From positions 1,397,788-1,461,787 of the forward strand of contig NZ_LMGU01000001.1 of the NCBI RefSeq assembly GCF_001427525.1: a DNA stretch of 64,000 nt, in the 5' to 3' direction. Below the pieces are notes generated by a model, which was not told where the DNA came from, did not search any database, and was given only the letters and a program-made list of their open reading frames with translations. A program made the translations under genes and the position numbers. Positions within the stretch are counted from its first letter, which is position 1, and each line of letters begins with the position of its first letter. Origin of the DNA: Microbacterium sp. Root61. Its GTDB lineage: Bacteria > Actinomycetota > Actinomycetes > Actinomycetales > Microbacteriaceae. Below, piece by piece: positions 1 through 8,723 of this stretch.

Positions 1-207
1 CTCGAACTGTCGGGCGGCCTGAGCCGCGGCATCCAGTCCCGCGTTCGCGGAACCGCCGCCCGAAGGGCGCTTCAGATAGGCGACCAGACCGCCCTCGGGC
101 CCAGGGATGACCTGGACGAGCTCCCACCCCTGCTTGCCCCAGTTGTTGAGGATCGCGGCGGTGTTGTGGATCAGCAGAGGCGTGGTGAGGTATTCCCACG
201 TCGTCAT
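1..207 (-). CDS. DUF4177-like small protein, 3' end cut by window
   Basis: The reverse strand reads MTTWEYLTTPLL from an ATG at 207, preceded by a clear GAGGAG ribosome site 5 nt away. The frame stays open to the window edge (69 codons). The segment WGKQGWELVQVIPG, followed by LVAYLKRP, matches the small DUF4177 fold, a roughly 60-residue domain of unknown function. A Gly/Ser/Ala-rich tail follows and is incomplete here. The gene is divergent from the PBP gene and shares a 109-bp intergenic region with it. I recognise the family but no biochemical role is known to me. Confidence 0.7.
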   Translation of the reverse strand, partial: MTTWEYLTTPLLIHNTAAILNNWGKQGWELVQVIPGPEGGLVAYLKRPSGGGSANAGLDAAAQAARQFE

Positions 208-303
208 CGCGACTCCTCGGGTAGGCGAGCGGAGCCCGCGGCGGATGCTGGGAAAAACCCCCGTACGCGCACGCCTGTGAAGGCTTCGCCCAGGTAGCTC
301 CCT

Positions 304-309
304 TACGAT
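304..309 (+). promoter_or_regulatory. -10 hexamer for a leaderless PBP transcript
   Basis: TACGAT ends 7 nt before the ATG at 317 and there is no Shine-Dalgarno sequence. Transcription would start at or next to the A of the start codon. Confidence 0.5.
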
Positions 310-316
310 CAAGCCT

Positions 317-3127
317 ATGCCTGATACGAAACGAACGGCCACTGGTGTGCTCGGCGGTATCGCCGGCCTCGTCGGCCTCAGCGTTGTCGCCGGGGTCCTC
401 GTGGCCGCCACAGTGACCCCCGCCATCGCCATTTCGGGAGCGGCCGCGTCCAGCGCCATCACGATGTTCGACAACCTGCCCAAGGTTCTCGAGATCGAGA
501 AGCTCATGCTGCCGACCACGCTCTACTACAAGAACCCCGAGGGCGTGGACGTCGAGCTCGCCTCGTTCTACGACCAGAACCGCACCATGGTGACCTTCGA
601 TGAGGTGTCGCCCGTCATGTACGACGCGATCCTCTCCAGTGAAGACCCGCGCTTCTACCAGCACGGCGGAATCGACCTGATCGGCACGACCCGCGCACTG
701 CTGCAGAACTTCAAGGGCGGCGGCGAGACGCAGGGCGGATCCTCGATCAGCCAGCAGTACGTCAAGAACATCCTGATCCAGAAGTGCGAGTCCAACGCCG
801 GCGACGAGGCGAGGGACCAGCTCAACAAGGCGGCCGAGAAGACGGCAGAAGAGGTCGCCGCGCAGACCACCAAGGACACCGGCACCGAGACCGCGCCGGT
901 GGTCATCGCGCCGACGATCGACGAAATCATCGCGAAGACGGACGCGGTCCTGGCCAACTGCTGGACCCAGGCCACGACCGCGGACGGGAACGAGGGCATC
1001 CAGCGCAAGCTGCAGGAGATGCGCTATTCGATCGCCCTGGAGCAGAAGTACTCGAAGAACGAGATCCTGCTCGGGTACCTCAACACCGCCAACTTCGGTG
1101 GACAGACGTACGGCATCGAAGCCGCCGCGAACCGCTACTTCAACGTGTCGGCCAAGGACCTCACCGTCTCGCAGGCCGCGACGCTGGCCGGTATCGTGCA
1201 GAACCCCAACACGTACCGCATCGATAAGCCGGCCGGGTCGATCTTCGGCAACGACGGCGCGACCTACAACAAGGCGCCGGACGGTGTCATCGATGACATC
1301 AACAAGGGCCAGCTCGCCGCCCTGGACACGCTGCTGGCCGCCGGCACCATCACCCAGGAGCAGTACGTCGCCGCGGCCGATGGCTACAGCGCGACCAAGG
1401 GCCGCCAGCTCTATGTGCTCAGTCGCCTCCTGGATGACGGAAAGATCACACAGGAGCAGTACACCGCCGCGGTGATCGAGCCGATCACGCCCGTTCTGCA
1501 GCCGATGTCGAAGGGCTGCGCCGATGCCGGCGACAATGCCTACTTCTGCCAGTACGTGAAGTCGGTCATCAAGTCGGACCCCGCGTTCGGCGCCACGCAG
1601 GAGGACCGCGACAAGGCGCTGCAGCGCGGTGGCCTGAACGTTTACACCACGCTCGATCTCCGCGTGCAGGCCGCGGCCGTCGCCTCGATGCGGGCCAACG
1701 TCCCGTCATCGGTCGACTTCATGAAGCTCGGCTCAGCCATTACGAGCGTCGAAGCCGACACCGGACGTGTCCTGGCCATCGCGCAGAACACCTACTTCAG
1801 CGAAGATGCCGACGCCCTGGCGGCCGATCCCAACCTCAACGCGATCGTCTTCGCGGGCGACATGGCCCACGGTGCCTCCGGCGGGTTCCTCGCGGGCTCG
1901 ACGTTCAAGCTCTTCACCCTGATCGACTGGCTCGAGCAGGGGCACTCGCTCAAGGAATCCGTCAACGGCCGCGTCCACCAGATCACGAAGATCAAGGACA
2001 GCTGCAATGCGAGCGGCTGGTGGATCGATCCGGGTGCCAAGGCCATCAACAACTTCGGCGGAGGCGGCGGTAGCGTCGGCACCCCGCTGAGCTTCACCAC
2101 GTCGTCCCTCAACTCCGGATACCTGTCCATGGGCGAGAAGCTCGACCTCTGCGACATCCAGAAGGTTGCGACCAAGATGGGCGTGACGCTCGCCAAGAAC
2201 GGCGAGCCGGTCAGCATGAACGGCGCGTTCTCCATCCTCGGCTCCAACGCGGTCTCCCCGATCGCGATGGCGGGCGCTTACGCGACCGTCGCGAACAACG
2301 GCATCTACTGCCAGCCCAAGGTCATCGACAGCGTCACCGACTCCGACGGCAACGCGATCGTCCCGCCGGCGACCAAGTGCGAACAGGTCATCGACCCCAA
2401 GGTCGCAGCGACCGCGGCCTACGCGCTGGAGACCGTGATGGGCGGAGGCGGTACCGGACGGGCCGCCAACCCGCGTGACGGCATCGCCGTGCTCGGCAAG
2501 ACGGGAACCGCCGAGGAGCTGCAGACCTGGATGGTCGAGTCGAGCACGAAGGTGGCGACGGCCGCCTGGGTGGGCAACTACGTCGGTGACGCGAACGTCT
2601 ACCGCCCGTTCGGCAACCTCCGCTACGAACTCGCGAGAGACACTCAGGCCGCAGCGAACGCGGTCTATGGCGGCAACGACTTCCCCGGGCCGGACTCAGA
2701 CCTCATGCGTCAGGTACAGGTCGATCTGCCCTCGGTTCTGGGCATGAGCGTCGACCAGGCGACCCAAGTCCTGCAAGAGGCCGGCTTCGAAGTCACCGTG
2801 GGCGAACCCGTCGACTCCGGCGAGGCCGAGGGCATCGTCGTAGCGCAGAATCCCGGTGCCGGAAAGGTCTCGTCCGCGTCGACGATCACGATCAACGCGA
2901 GCAACGGCCAAGGCGTCTCGGTGCCCGACGTCACCGGCCGCCAGCTCGATAAGGCGATCGACGACCTGCGCTCTGCCGGCTTCGGCAACGTCGTGCCCGG
3001 CACGTGCACGGCCGACGCCAACGCCGACGTCAAACGCATCGTCACGAGCACCAACCCTGCGGCGACCACCGTCACGAACCGCAACGCGGCGATCTCGGTC
3101 AACTACACGACGAAGATCTGCCTTTGA
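317..3127 (+). CDS. Class A penicillin-binding protein with two PASTA repeats
   Basis: Bifunctional peptidoglycan synthase acting outside the membrane: a GT51 transglycosylase polymerises lipid II and a transpeptidase cross-links it. One N-terminal membrane segment (about residues 10-40) is followed by the GT51 motif EDPRFYQH with catalytic Glu109 and the SSISQQYVKN motif (142-151). The transpeptidase has Ser528 in STFK, Ser597-Leu-Asn599 (SxN) and Lys728-Thr-Gly730 (KTG). Two PASTA domains follow (about 805-862 and 867-932), usually binding muropeptides. At 936 aa it is long for the family, owing to an Ala/Thr/Glu-rich insertion at about 155-228 and a repeated ITQEQY-type helical segment at 335-385. 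The last codons overlap the next gene. No ribosome site is visible, so a leaderless start at 317 is likely. Confidence 0.93.
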   Translation: MPDTKRTATGVLGGIAGLVGLSVVAGVLVAATVTPAIAISGAAASSAITMFDNLPKVLEIEKLMLPTTLYYKNPEGVDVELASFYDQNRTMVTFDEVSPVMYDAILSSEDPRFYQHGGIDLIGTTRALLQNFKGGGETQGGSSISQQYVKNILIQKCESNAGDEARDQLNKAAEKTAEEVAAQTTKDTGTETAPVVIAPTIDEIIAKTDAVLANCWTQATTADGNEGIQRKLQEMRYSIALEQKYSKNEILLGYLNTANFGGQTYGIEAAANRYFNVSAKDLTVSQAATLAGIVQNPNTYRIDKPAGSIFGNDGATYNKAPDGVIDDINKGQLAALDTLLAAGTITQEQYVAAADGYSATKGRQLYVLSRLLDDGKITQEQYTAAVIEPITPVLQPMSKGCADAGDNAYFCQYVKSVIKSDPAFGATQEDRDKALQRGGLNVYTTLDLRVQAAAVASMRANVPSSVDFMKLGSAITSVEADTGRVLAIAQNTYFSEDADALAADPNLNAIVFAGDMAHGASGGFLAGSTFKLFTLIDWLEQGHSLKESVNGRVHQITKIKDSCNASGWWIDPGAKAINNFGGGGGSVGTPLSFTTSSLNSGYLSMGEKLDLCDIQKVATKMGVTLAKNGEPVSMNGAFSILGSNAVSPIAMAGAYATVANNGIYCQPKVIDSVTDSDGNAIVPPATKCEQVIDPKVAATAAYALETVMGGGGTGRAANPRDGIAVLGKTGTAEELQTWMVESSTKVATAAWVGNYVGDANVYRPFGNLRYELARDTQAAANAVYGGNDFPGPDSDLMRQVQVDLPSVLGMSVDQATQVLQEAGFEVTVGEPVDSGEAEGIVVAQNPGAGKVSSASTITINASNGQGVSVPDVTGRQLDKAIDDLRSAGFGNVVPGTCTADANADVKRIVTSTNPAATTVTNRNAAISVNYTTKICL

Positions 3128-4047
3128 CCGGCAGCGGATCCGCGCGCACCGCCCTCACGACCCTCGGGGTCGTGGGGGCGGTCGGCGTCGGCGCCGCCGT
3201 GTGGGGCATCGGCATCGAGCGGTATCTGTTCACGATCCGCCGGCACGAGCTCCGCGTGCTTCCCACCGGTGCCGCCCCGCTTCGGGTGCTGCACCTCTCC
3301 GACGCGCACATGGCACCCTGGCAGCATCGCAAGCAGCGCTGGATCGCCGGACTCGCCGCCCTCGAGCCGGACCTGATCGTGAACACCGGCGACAACCTCG
3401 GTCACGTGGACGGGCTGCGCGGCCTGCGTGCCGCCCTCGACCCGTTCCGCGGCATCCCGGGTGTCTTCGTGCACGGGTCCAACGACCACACGGCGCCGTC
3501 CCCACGCAACCCGCTGCGGTACTTCATGGGTCCCTCGAAGCACAAATCGGAGGCCGAGCCGCTCGACACAGGCGCACTCGACAGCTACCTGTCCGACGAC
3601 CTCGGCTGGCGCGACCTGAACAACGCCGCGACCGCGCTCGAGGCCGGCGGTCTGCGCATCGACGCGTTCGGCGTCAGCGACGCCCACCGGCACTGGGACG
3701 ACCTGGAAGTGCTCCCAGAGCTCGTCACCGCCCTCCCCGAGGCCGATCTCTCCATCGGCGTCACGCACGCGCCGTACCGCCGCGTGCTGGACTCCTTCAC
3801 CGACCTGGGCGCCGAGGTCATCTTCGGCGGCCATACCCACGGCGGTCAGGTGCGGGTCCCCGGTTTCGGCGCGCTCGTCGCCAACTGCGACATCCCGCTC
3901 CGGCAAGCTCGCGGTCTCAGCGACTGGTCGCACGACGGCCGCACGGTGCCGCTGAACGTCAGCGCGGGCCTCGGCCACTCGATCTACGCCCCGGTGCGCT
4001 TCGCGTGTTTCCCCGAGGCCTCCCTGATCACCCTCCTCCCCCGCTGA
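3124..4047 (+). CDS. Membrane-anchored calcineurin-like metallophosphoesterase
   Basis: I chose TTG at 3124 because it overlaps the PBP stop as TTGA, which suggests translational coupling; a later in-frame GTG is possible. The 307-aa product begins with one hydrophobic segment (ALTTLGVVGAVGVGAAVWGI). The metallophosphoesterase motifs then appear in order: LSDAHM (D-x-H), TGDNL (GD), HGSNDH in place of the usual GNHD, VTHAP and GGHTHGG. This set binds a dinuclear metal centre. The layout resembles YkuE-type proteins. Coupling to a PBP suggests a role in envelope lipid or phospho-substrate turnover, but the substrate is unknown. Confidence 0.85.
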   Translation: MTGSGSARTALTTLGVVGAVGVGAAVWGIGIERYLFTIRRHELRVLPTGAAPLRVLHLSDAHMAPWQHRKQRWIAGLAALEPDLIVNTGDNLGHVDGLRGLRAALDPFRGIPGVFVHGSNDHTAPSPRNPLRYFMGPSKHKSEAEPLDTGALDSYLSDDLGWRDLNNAATALEAGGLRIDAFGVSDAHRHWDDLEVLPELVTALPEADLSIGVTHAPYRRVLDSFTDLGAEVIFGGHTHGGQVRVPGFGALVANCDIPLRQARGLSDWSHDGRTVPLNVSAGLGHSIYAPVRFACFPEASLITLLPR

Positions 4048-4106
4048 TGCGTCACGTCGGCACGATCGAATTGCTCGCTCGATTCGGAGCACGGCTCCCG
4101 ATCAGG

Positions 4107-4112
4107 TAGACT
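4107..4112 (+). promoter_or_regulatory. -10 hexamer for tRNA-Pro
   Basis: TAGACT lies 13 nt upstream of the mature tRNA 5' end, giving a predicted precursor leader of about 7 nt. No convincing -35 element was found. Confidence 0.4.
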
Positions 4113-4125
4113 CGGAGGGTTGCCA

Positions 4126-4199
4126 CGGGGTGTGGCGCAGCTTGGTAGCGCGCGTCGTTCGGGACGACGAGGCCGCAGGTTCAAATCCTGTCACCCCGA
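4126..4199 (+). tRNA. tRNA-Pro (CGG anticodon)
   Basis: The acceptor stem CGGGGTG pairs with CACCCCG. The anticodon stem CGTCG/CGACG encloses loop TTCGGGA, so the anticodon is CGG, and the T loop is TTCAAAT. The discriminator base is A and the CCA end is not encoded. Confidence 0.95.
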
Positions 4200-4207
4200 C
4201 ACAACAG

Positions 4208-4250
4208 AAAGGCCCCGCATCACTTCCTGAGGGAACGATGCGGGGCCTTT
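4208..4250 (+). terminator. Intrinsic terminator after tRNA-Pro
   Basis: AAAGGCCCCGCATC pairs perfectly with GATGCGGGGCCTTT, with a 15-nt loop, immediately after the tRNA. It ends in only three T residues, as is common in high-GC Actinobacteria. Confidence 0.8.
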
Positions 4251-4278
4251 CACCTACGTACCGTGGAGAATTGAGACG

Positions 4279-5055
4279 ATGTCGAACACCGCCCCTCCCC
4301 TTCTCGTCGCGTTCGATCTCGACGACACGCTTGCTCCGTCGAAGACCGCGATCGACCCGCGCATCGGCGATCTGCTGATCGCCCTGGCCGGACGCGTCGA
4401 GGTCGCGATCATCTCGGGCGGCCAGATCGTGCAGTTCCGCTCGCAGGTCGTGGACCGACTTCCGGATGCCTCGGCCGACCTGTTGCGGCACATCCATCTG
4501 ATGCCGACCTGCGGCACCCAGTACTACCGGCACGGGGCGAGCGGCTTCGAGGTCGTCTACGCCCACGCACTCACCGACGACGAGAAGTCCCGCGCGTTGG
4601 CGGCCGTCGAGGGCGAGGCCCGCCGCCTCGACCTCTGGGAGGCTGAGCCGTGGGGCGACATCCTCGAGGACCGCGGCTCGCAGATCACATTCTCGGCGCT
4701 GGGCCAACGGGCTCCCCTCGACGCCAAGACGGCCTGGGACCCGACCGGCGCCCGCAAGAACGCGCTGCGCGCCGCGGTGGCCGACCGCATCCCCGATCTG
4801 GAGGTCCGCTCCGGCGGATCGACCAGCGTCGACATCACCCACCGCGGCATCGACAAGGCCTATGGCATGCGCAAGCTCGCCGAGGTCACCGGTATCGCAC
4901 TGGAGGACATGCTGTTCGTCGGCGACCGGCTCGACCCGGACGGCAACGACTACCCGGTGCTCGCGATGGGCGTGGCGTGCCACGCGGTGGAGGGCTGGGA
5001 GCAGACCGCCGTGTTCCTCGACGCCCTGCTGCCCACCCTCCCGCCGCGCGTCTAG
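4279..5055 (+). CDS. HAD-IIB family phosphatase
   Basis: The 258-aa cytoplasmic protein has the HAD nucleophile motif FDLDDTL near its N terminus, a conserved Lys in the [10 protein letters not shown] segment, and the Mg-binding motif [12 protein letters not shown]. The large C2 cap between the first two motifs and the GND pattern place it in subfamily IIB, alongside phosphomannomutase-, sucrose-phosphatase- and trehalose-phosphatase-like enzymes. The substrate is probably a sugar phosphate but cannot be named. It follows the tRNA-Pro terminator. Its TAG stop shares the palindrome CTAG with the stop of the convergent lldD-like gene. Confidence 0.85.
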   Translation: MSNTAPPLLVAFDLDDTLAPSKTAIDPRIGDLLIALAGRVEVAIISGGQIVQFRSQVVDRLPDASADLLRHIHLMPTCGTQYYRHGASGFEVVYAHALTDDEKSRALAAVEGEARRLDLWEAEPWGDILEDRGSQITFSALGQRAPLDAKTAWDPTGARKNALRAAVADRIPDLEVRSGGSTSVDITHRGIDKAYGMRKLAEVTGIALEDMLFVGDRLDPDGNDYPVLAMGVACHAVEGWEQTAVFLDALLPTLPPRV

Positions 5056-6332
5056 CTCTTCGCTGCGGCGCGAGCGCGCGGCGCACGGGCCGCCGCGGGC
5101 TGGCCGATCGGCATCAGCCGGGCGAGCTGGGTCACGTGCTTGGGCTCGAGCTCGTGGAGCGACGAGACGCCGAGCAGCCGCATCGTGCGCTCGATCTCGC
5201 TCTGCAGGATCGCGATCATCCGCTCGACGCCCTGCTGCCCACCGGCCATGAGGCCGTAGAGGTACGCGCGTCCGACGAGCGTGAACTTCGCGCCGAGGGC
5301 GACGGATGCCACGATGTCCGCGCCGTTCATGATGCCCGTGTCGATCATCACGGTGGCGTCCTTGCCCACCTCACGCACGACGTTCGGCAGCAGATGGAAC
5401 GGGATCGGCGCTCGGTCGAGCTGACGCCCGCCGTGGTTGGAGAGGATGATGCCGTCGACGCCGAGGTCGATGAGCCGCTTCGAGTCCTCGACGTTCTGCA
5501 CGCCCTTGATCACGATCTTGCCGGGCCAGAGCGCACGGATGATCTCGAGGTCCTCGTAGCTGATCGTCGGGTCCATGGCGGCGTCCAGCAGCTCGCCGAC
5601 CGTGCCGCCGGTCGTCGACAGCGACGCGAACTCGAGCTTCGGCGTGGTGAGGAAGTCGTACCACCACCACGGACGCGGGATGGCGTTGATGATCGTGCCG
5701 AGCGTCAGCTGCGGCGGGATCGAGAAGCCGTTGCGCTTGTCGCGCAGCCGAGCGCCGGCCACCGGCGTGTCGACGGTGAACATGAGTGTGTCGAACCCCG
5801 CCTCCGCAGCGCGGCGGGCGAGGCCGTATGAGATCTCGCGGTCCTTCATCACGTACAGCTGGAACCAGTTGCGTCCGTGCGGGTTCGCCGCCTTCACGCC
5901 CTCGATCGAGGTCGTGCCGAGCGTGGACAGCGTGAACGGGATGCCGGCGGCTCCGGCCGCGGTCGCGCCGGCGATCTCGCCCTCGGTCTGCATGAGGCGC
6001 GTGAACCCGGTCGGTGCGATGCCGAACGGCAGGGCCGACGGTCCGCCGAGGATCTGCACCGAGGTGTCCACCGTCGGCGCGGGACGCAGGATGCCGGGGT
6101 GGAACTCGATGTCCTCGAACGCCTGGCGGGCCCGGCTGAGCGACAGCTCGCCCTCGGCGGCGCCATCGGTGTAGTCGAACGCAGCCTTGGGCGTGCGGCG
6201 CTTCGCGATCGTGCGGAGGTCGGCGATCGTGAGTGCGGCGTCAAGGCGACGCTTGCGTCCGTCGAGCTCGGGCTTCTTGAACTTCATGAGCTCGAGAAGC
6301 TCGACGGGGTTGGGGAGCTGGCGCTGGACCAT
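5052..6332 (-). CDS. lldD: FMN-dependent alpha-hydroxyacid (L-lactate) dehydrogenase
   Basis: Oxidises a 2-hydroxyacid, most likely L-lactate to pyruvate, with FMN and passes electrons to the quinone pool. The 426-aa protein matches the FMN_dh TIM barrel: an N-terminal [18 protein letters not shown] segment, [35 protein letters not shown] with the phosphate-binding Lys, and SNHGGRQLD with the active-site His and Arg. The ATG at 6332 has GGAAGA 5 nt upstream and lies 8 nt after the FadR-type regulator, so the two form an operon. Other 2-hydroxyacids such as mandelate or glycolate remain possible. Its stop overlaps the convergent HAD gene by 4 nt. Confidence 0.85.
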   Translation of the reverse strand: MVQRQLPNPVELLELMKFKKPELDGRKRRLDAALTIADLRTIAKRRTPKAAFDYTDGAAEGELSLSRARQAFEDIEFHPGILRPAPTVDTSVQILGGPSALPFGIAPTGFTRLMQTEGEIAGATAAGAAGIPFTLSTLGTTSIEGVKAANPHGRNWFQLYVMKDREISYGLARRAAEAGFDTLMFTVDTPVAGARLRDKRNGFSIPPQLTLGTIINAIPRPWWWYDFLTTPKLEFASLSTTGGTVGELLDAAMDPTISYEDLEIIRALWPGKIVIKGVQNVEDSKRLIDLGVDGIILSNHGGRQLDRAPIPFHLLPNVVREVGKDATVMIDTGIMNGADIVASVALGAKFTLVGRAYLYGLMAGGQQGVERMIAILQSEIERTMRLLGVSSLHELEPKHVTQLARLMPIGQPAAARAPRARAAAKS

Positions 6333-6340
6333 GGGTCTTC

Positions 6341-7078
6341 CTACTCTTCGGGTGTCAGTTCGCGGGCTAGGCCCGCTTCGGCGTAGTAGCCGGAGATGTG
6401 GTCGTGGATGAGTGCCCCGGCGCGCACGGAGTCGCCCGCGTCGATGATGTCGAGCAGGGCGCGGTGCTCGTGGCGCAGGCGGGCGGACGTGACATCCCAC
6501 TCCGGGATCCGGGCCGCGCCCGCCAGCACGTAGGACTCGATCGAGGTGCGGAGACCTGCCATCATCGCGGCGATGACGACGTTGCCGGATGCCTCGGCCA
6601 GCGCGAGGTGCAGCTGCGCGTCCAGCGCCAGGAACTCGGCGGGAGTGAGGTCCCCTGCATCCATCGCATCGACGATCACCCGCGCATCCACGGTCGATCG
6701 GTCCGGATCAGCCGCCAGCGCCGTCACGACGGCCGATTCGAGCACGAGGCGGGTGCGGACCACATCGTCGAGCGGAAAGCCGTGAGCGGCCACCTGGAGC
6801 CGTAGAAGGGCCGACATGCCGCCCTGGGGGGTCGCGACGATGATGGCGCCGGAGCTGGGCCCCGAGCCGGTGCCCGTGCGGATCAGCCCCATGACCTCGA
6901 GCACACGCAGCGCCTCGCGGACGCTGGAGCGGCCGACACCCAGCTGCGCGGCGAGCTCGCGCTCCGGCGGCAGGCGGTCTCCGGGGACGAAACGACCCTC
7001 GAGCAGGTCGCGCTCGATCCGCTCCAGCACGAGCCGCCAGGCCCGTGCGGGCGCGGCCGTCAAAGCATCGTCGGCGAT
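6341..7078 (-). CDS. FadR-subfamily GntR regulator (LldR-like)
   Basis: DNA-binding repressor that probably senses a hydroxyacid. The N-terminal winged helix carries [20 protein letters not shown] and VREALRVLE, and the C-terminal half is an all-helical FCD ligand domain with conserved Asp/His positions. It lies directly upstream of the lldD-like gene, and two perfect 17-bp palindromes sit upstream of it, so local autoregulation is expected. The start is odd: AGGAG at 7085-7089 is 6 nt from an in-frame ATC at 7078, and no ATG, GTG or TTG stands at proper spacing. The frame is open further upstream through the operators, where a GTG could serve. I use 7078, giving 245 codons, the usual family length. 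Confidence 0.8.
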   Translation of the reverse strand: MADDALTAAPARAWRLVLERIERDLLEGRFVPGDRLPPERELAAQLGVGRSSVREALRVLEVMGLIRTGTGSGPSSGAIIVATPQGGMSALLRLQVAAHGFPLDDVVRTRLVLESAVVTALAADPDRSTVDARVIVDAMDAGDLTPAEFLALDAQLHLALAEASGNVVIAAMMAGLRTSIESYVLAGAARIPEWDVTSARLRHEHRALLDIIDAGDSVRAGALIHDHISGYYAEAGLARELTPEE

Positions 7079-7100
7079 GGTGTGCTCCTGTGTGGATTCG

Positions 7101-7117
7101 GTGTGGTCTGACCACAC
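7101..7117. promoter_or_regulatory. Operator 1, 17-bp perfect palindrome
   Basis: GTGTGGTCTGACCACAC is a perfect palindrome around a central T. Its core TGGTCnGACCA fits the TGGT-n-ACCA pattern of FadR/LldR-type GntR regulators. It lies just upstream of the regulator's ribosome site. Confidence 0.75.
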
Positions 7118-7123
7118 TACCTC

Positions 7124-7140
7124 GTGTGGTCGGACCACAC
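7124..7140. promoter_or_regulatory. Operator 2, 17-bp perfect palindrome
   Basis: GTGTGGTCGGACCACAC is identical to operator 1 except for the central base. The two start 23 bp apart, so bound dimers lie close to the same DNA face. A TAGTGT on the minus strand between the sites could be the -10 box that they occlude. Confidence 0.75.
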
Positions 7141-7182
7141 AACGACACTCCACCGGTGCGCCTCTGTGCGGCATCCCGGCCC

Positions 7183-7188
7183 TATGCT
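7183..7188 (+). promoter_or_regulatory. -10 hexamer, leaderless DUF1295 gene
   Basis: TATGCT ends exactly 6 nt before the ATG at 7195; no Shine-Dalgarno sequence is present. Confidence 0.5.
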
Positions 7189-7194
7189 GGGCGC

Positions 7195-8040
7195 ATGGAT
7201 CCGCTGTCGCTCGTCCTGATCGTGTTCGGCGCCGCGTGCGCGTTCTGCTGGATCACGTCCCTCATCACGAAGGAGACGTCGTGGGTCGACCGGCTCTGGT
7301 CGATCGTGCCGGCGATCTACGTGTGGATCTTCGCGATCGCGGGGATCCTCGCCGGAGAGGATGCCGCGCGCCTCGTGCTGATGGCGGTGCTGGTCACCGC
7401 GTGGGCCGTGCGTCTGACGTTCAACTTCGCCCGCAAGGGCGGATACACCGGCATGGAGGACTACCGCTGGGCGATCCTGCGCGCGCGCATGAAGCCGTGG
7501 CAGTTCCAGATCTTCAATCTGCTGTTCATCGTGCTCTACCAGAACGCCCTGCTCGTGCTGATCACCCTCCCCGCGCTGATCGCGTGGCAGCACCCGGTAC
7601 CGGTCAACGGATGGGATGTCGTGTTCGCCCTTCTGTTCGCCGCATTCCTCGTGGGCGAGTTCACGGCCGACCAGCAGCAGTGGAACTTCCACCAGGCCAA
7701 GAAGCGTGCCGGCGGCCACCTCGATCCGGGGTTCCTCACCACAGGGCTGTTCCGCGTCAGCCGTCACCCCAACTTCTTCTTCGAGCAGGCGCAGTGGTGG
7801 GCGTTCTACGCCCTCGGCGCGACGGCCGCCGTAGCCTCGGGGCTGGGCCTGTGGGGCGGCGCGATCAACTGGACGATCCTGGGCGCCGTGCTGCTGACGG
7901 TGCTGTTCATCGGCTCGACGATCTTCACCGAGTCGATCACCGCCTCGAAGTACCCGGCGTACGCCGACTACCGACGCACGACGTCGATGCTGGTGCCGTG
8001 GCCGCCGAAGCGATCGGCTGAGCAGCCGCGCACGGCCTGA
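7195..8040 (+). CDS. DUF1295 integral membrane protein
   Basis: 281-aa polytopic membrane protein with about seven hydrophobic segments, beginning MDPLSLVLIVFGAACAFCWI. The C-terminal segment TGLFRVSRHPNFFFEQAQWW, then FTESITASKYPAYADYRR, is the DUF1295 signature. This family is related to steroid 5-alpha-reductases and isoprenylcysteine methyltransferases and has a C-terminal NAD(P)H- or SAM-binding loop. Most bacterial members have no assigned substrate, and none is suggested here. The gene is divergent from the FadR-type regulator and converges on tdk with a 7-bp gap. The ATG at 7195 is supported by the leaderless spacing. Confidence 0.85.
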   Translation: MDPLSLVLIVFGAACAFCWITSLITKETSWVDRLWSIVPAIYVWIFAIAGILAGEDAARLVLMAVLVTAWAVRLTFNFARKGGYTGMEDYRWAILRARMKPWQFQIFNLLFIVLYQNALLVLITLPALIAWQHPVPVNGWDVVFALLFAAFLVGEFTADQQQWNFHQAKKRAGGHLDPGFLTTGLFRVSRHPNFFFEQAQWWAFYALGATAAVASGLGLWGGAINWTILGAVLLTVLFIGSTIFTESITASKYPAYADYRRTTSMLVPWPPKRSAEQPRTA

Positions 8041-8047
8041 GCGCGGC

Positions 8048-8683
8048 TCAGGAGCTCAGGCGTCCGCCCGACTCGCGCAGGTAGCACTCGCCGCACAGCG
8101 ACTCGTAGGTGACCTCCTGGCCGTCGATGGCGACCTGGTCGCCGTCGAAGACGAAGTGACCGTCGACGAGGCGCCCGTTGAACAGCGCCTTGCGTCCGCA
8201 GCGGCAGATGGTCTTGAGCTCTTCGAGCGTGTGCGCCACCTCCAGCAGGCGTCGCGATCCGGGGAACGCGCGCGTCAGGAAGTCACCGCGGATGCCGTAC
8301 GCCATCACCGGCACGTCATCGAGCACCGCGACGCGGAACAGGTCGTCGATCTGCGCCGGGGTGAGGAACTGCGCCTCATCCACCAGGAGGCAGGCGACTT
8401 CCGCCGGACCGCGGCTGAGCCCGGTGAGCTCGTCGTGCGTGTAGCGGACCCGCGCCTGATGCTCAGCGAACAGGCCTCGGGCGTCGTCGGCCGCATCGAT
8501 CAGGAAGTCGACGGGACGCGTCATCCCGAGCCTGCTGGAGATCTGACCGGCACCCTTGGTGTCGATGCGGGGCTTCGCCAGCAGCACGTGCTGCCCGCGC
8601 TCCTCGTAGTTGTACGCGGCCTGCAGCAGGGCGGTCGACTTCCCCGAATTCATCGCGCCGTAGCGGAAGTAGAGTTTGGCCAC
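8048..8683 (-). CDS. tdk: Thymidine kinase, type II
   Basis: Phosphorylates thymidine to dTMP using ATP in pyrimidine salvage. The 211-aa protein has the P-loop YGAMNSGKSTALLQ at its N terminus, the Walker B-like CLLVDEAQFL, the lasso region that closes over thymidine, and two Cys pairs (CRCG and CGEC) forming the structural zinc site of tetrameric type II enzymes. The GTG start at 8683 is supported by TAGAAT ending 6 nt upstream and by the absence of a ribosome site. It is probably monocistronic. Confidence 0.93.
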   Translation of the reverse strand: MAKLYFRYGAMNSGKSTALLQAAYNYEERGQHVLLAKPRIDTKGAGQISSRLGMTRPVDFLIDAADDARGLFAEHQARVRYTHDELTGLSRGPAEVACLLVDEAQFLTPAQIDDLFRVAVLDDVPVMAYGIRGDFLTRAFPGSRRLLEVAHTLEELKTICRCGRKALFNGRLVDGHFVFDGDQVAIDGQEVTYESLCGECYLRESGGRLSS

Positions 8684-8689
8684 CCGCCG

Positions 8690-8695
8690 ATTCTA
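8690..8695 (-). promoter_or_regulatory. -10 hexamer, leaderless tdk
   Basis: On the minus strand TAGAAT ends 6 nt before the GTG of tdk, predicting transcription from the start codon itself. Confidence 0.5.
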
Positions 8696-8723
8696 CGGAA
8701 AGCGCTTCCGCAGCGAGGCGCGA

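Noticed and set aside
2856-4109. 417-codon plus-strand frame across the PBP end and the metallophosphoesterase
   Set aside because: An Arg/Ser/Pro-rich shadow; the metallophosphoesterase motifs lie in another frame.
4102-4983. 293-codon minus-strand frame over tRNA-Pro and the HAD gene
   Set aside because: It crosses a tRNA and a terminator and has no domain; the HAD motifs are on the plus strand.
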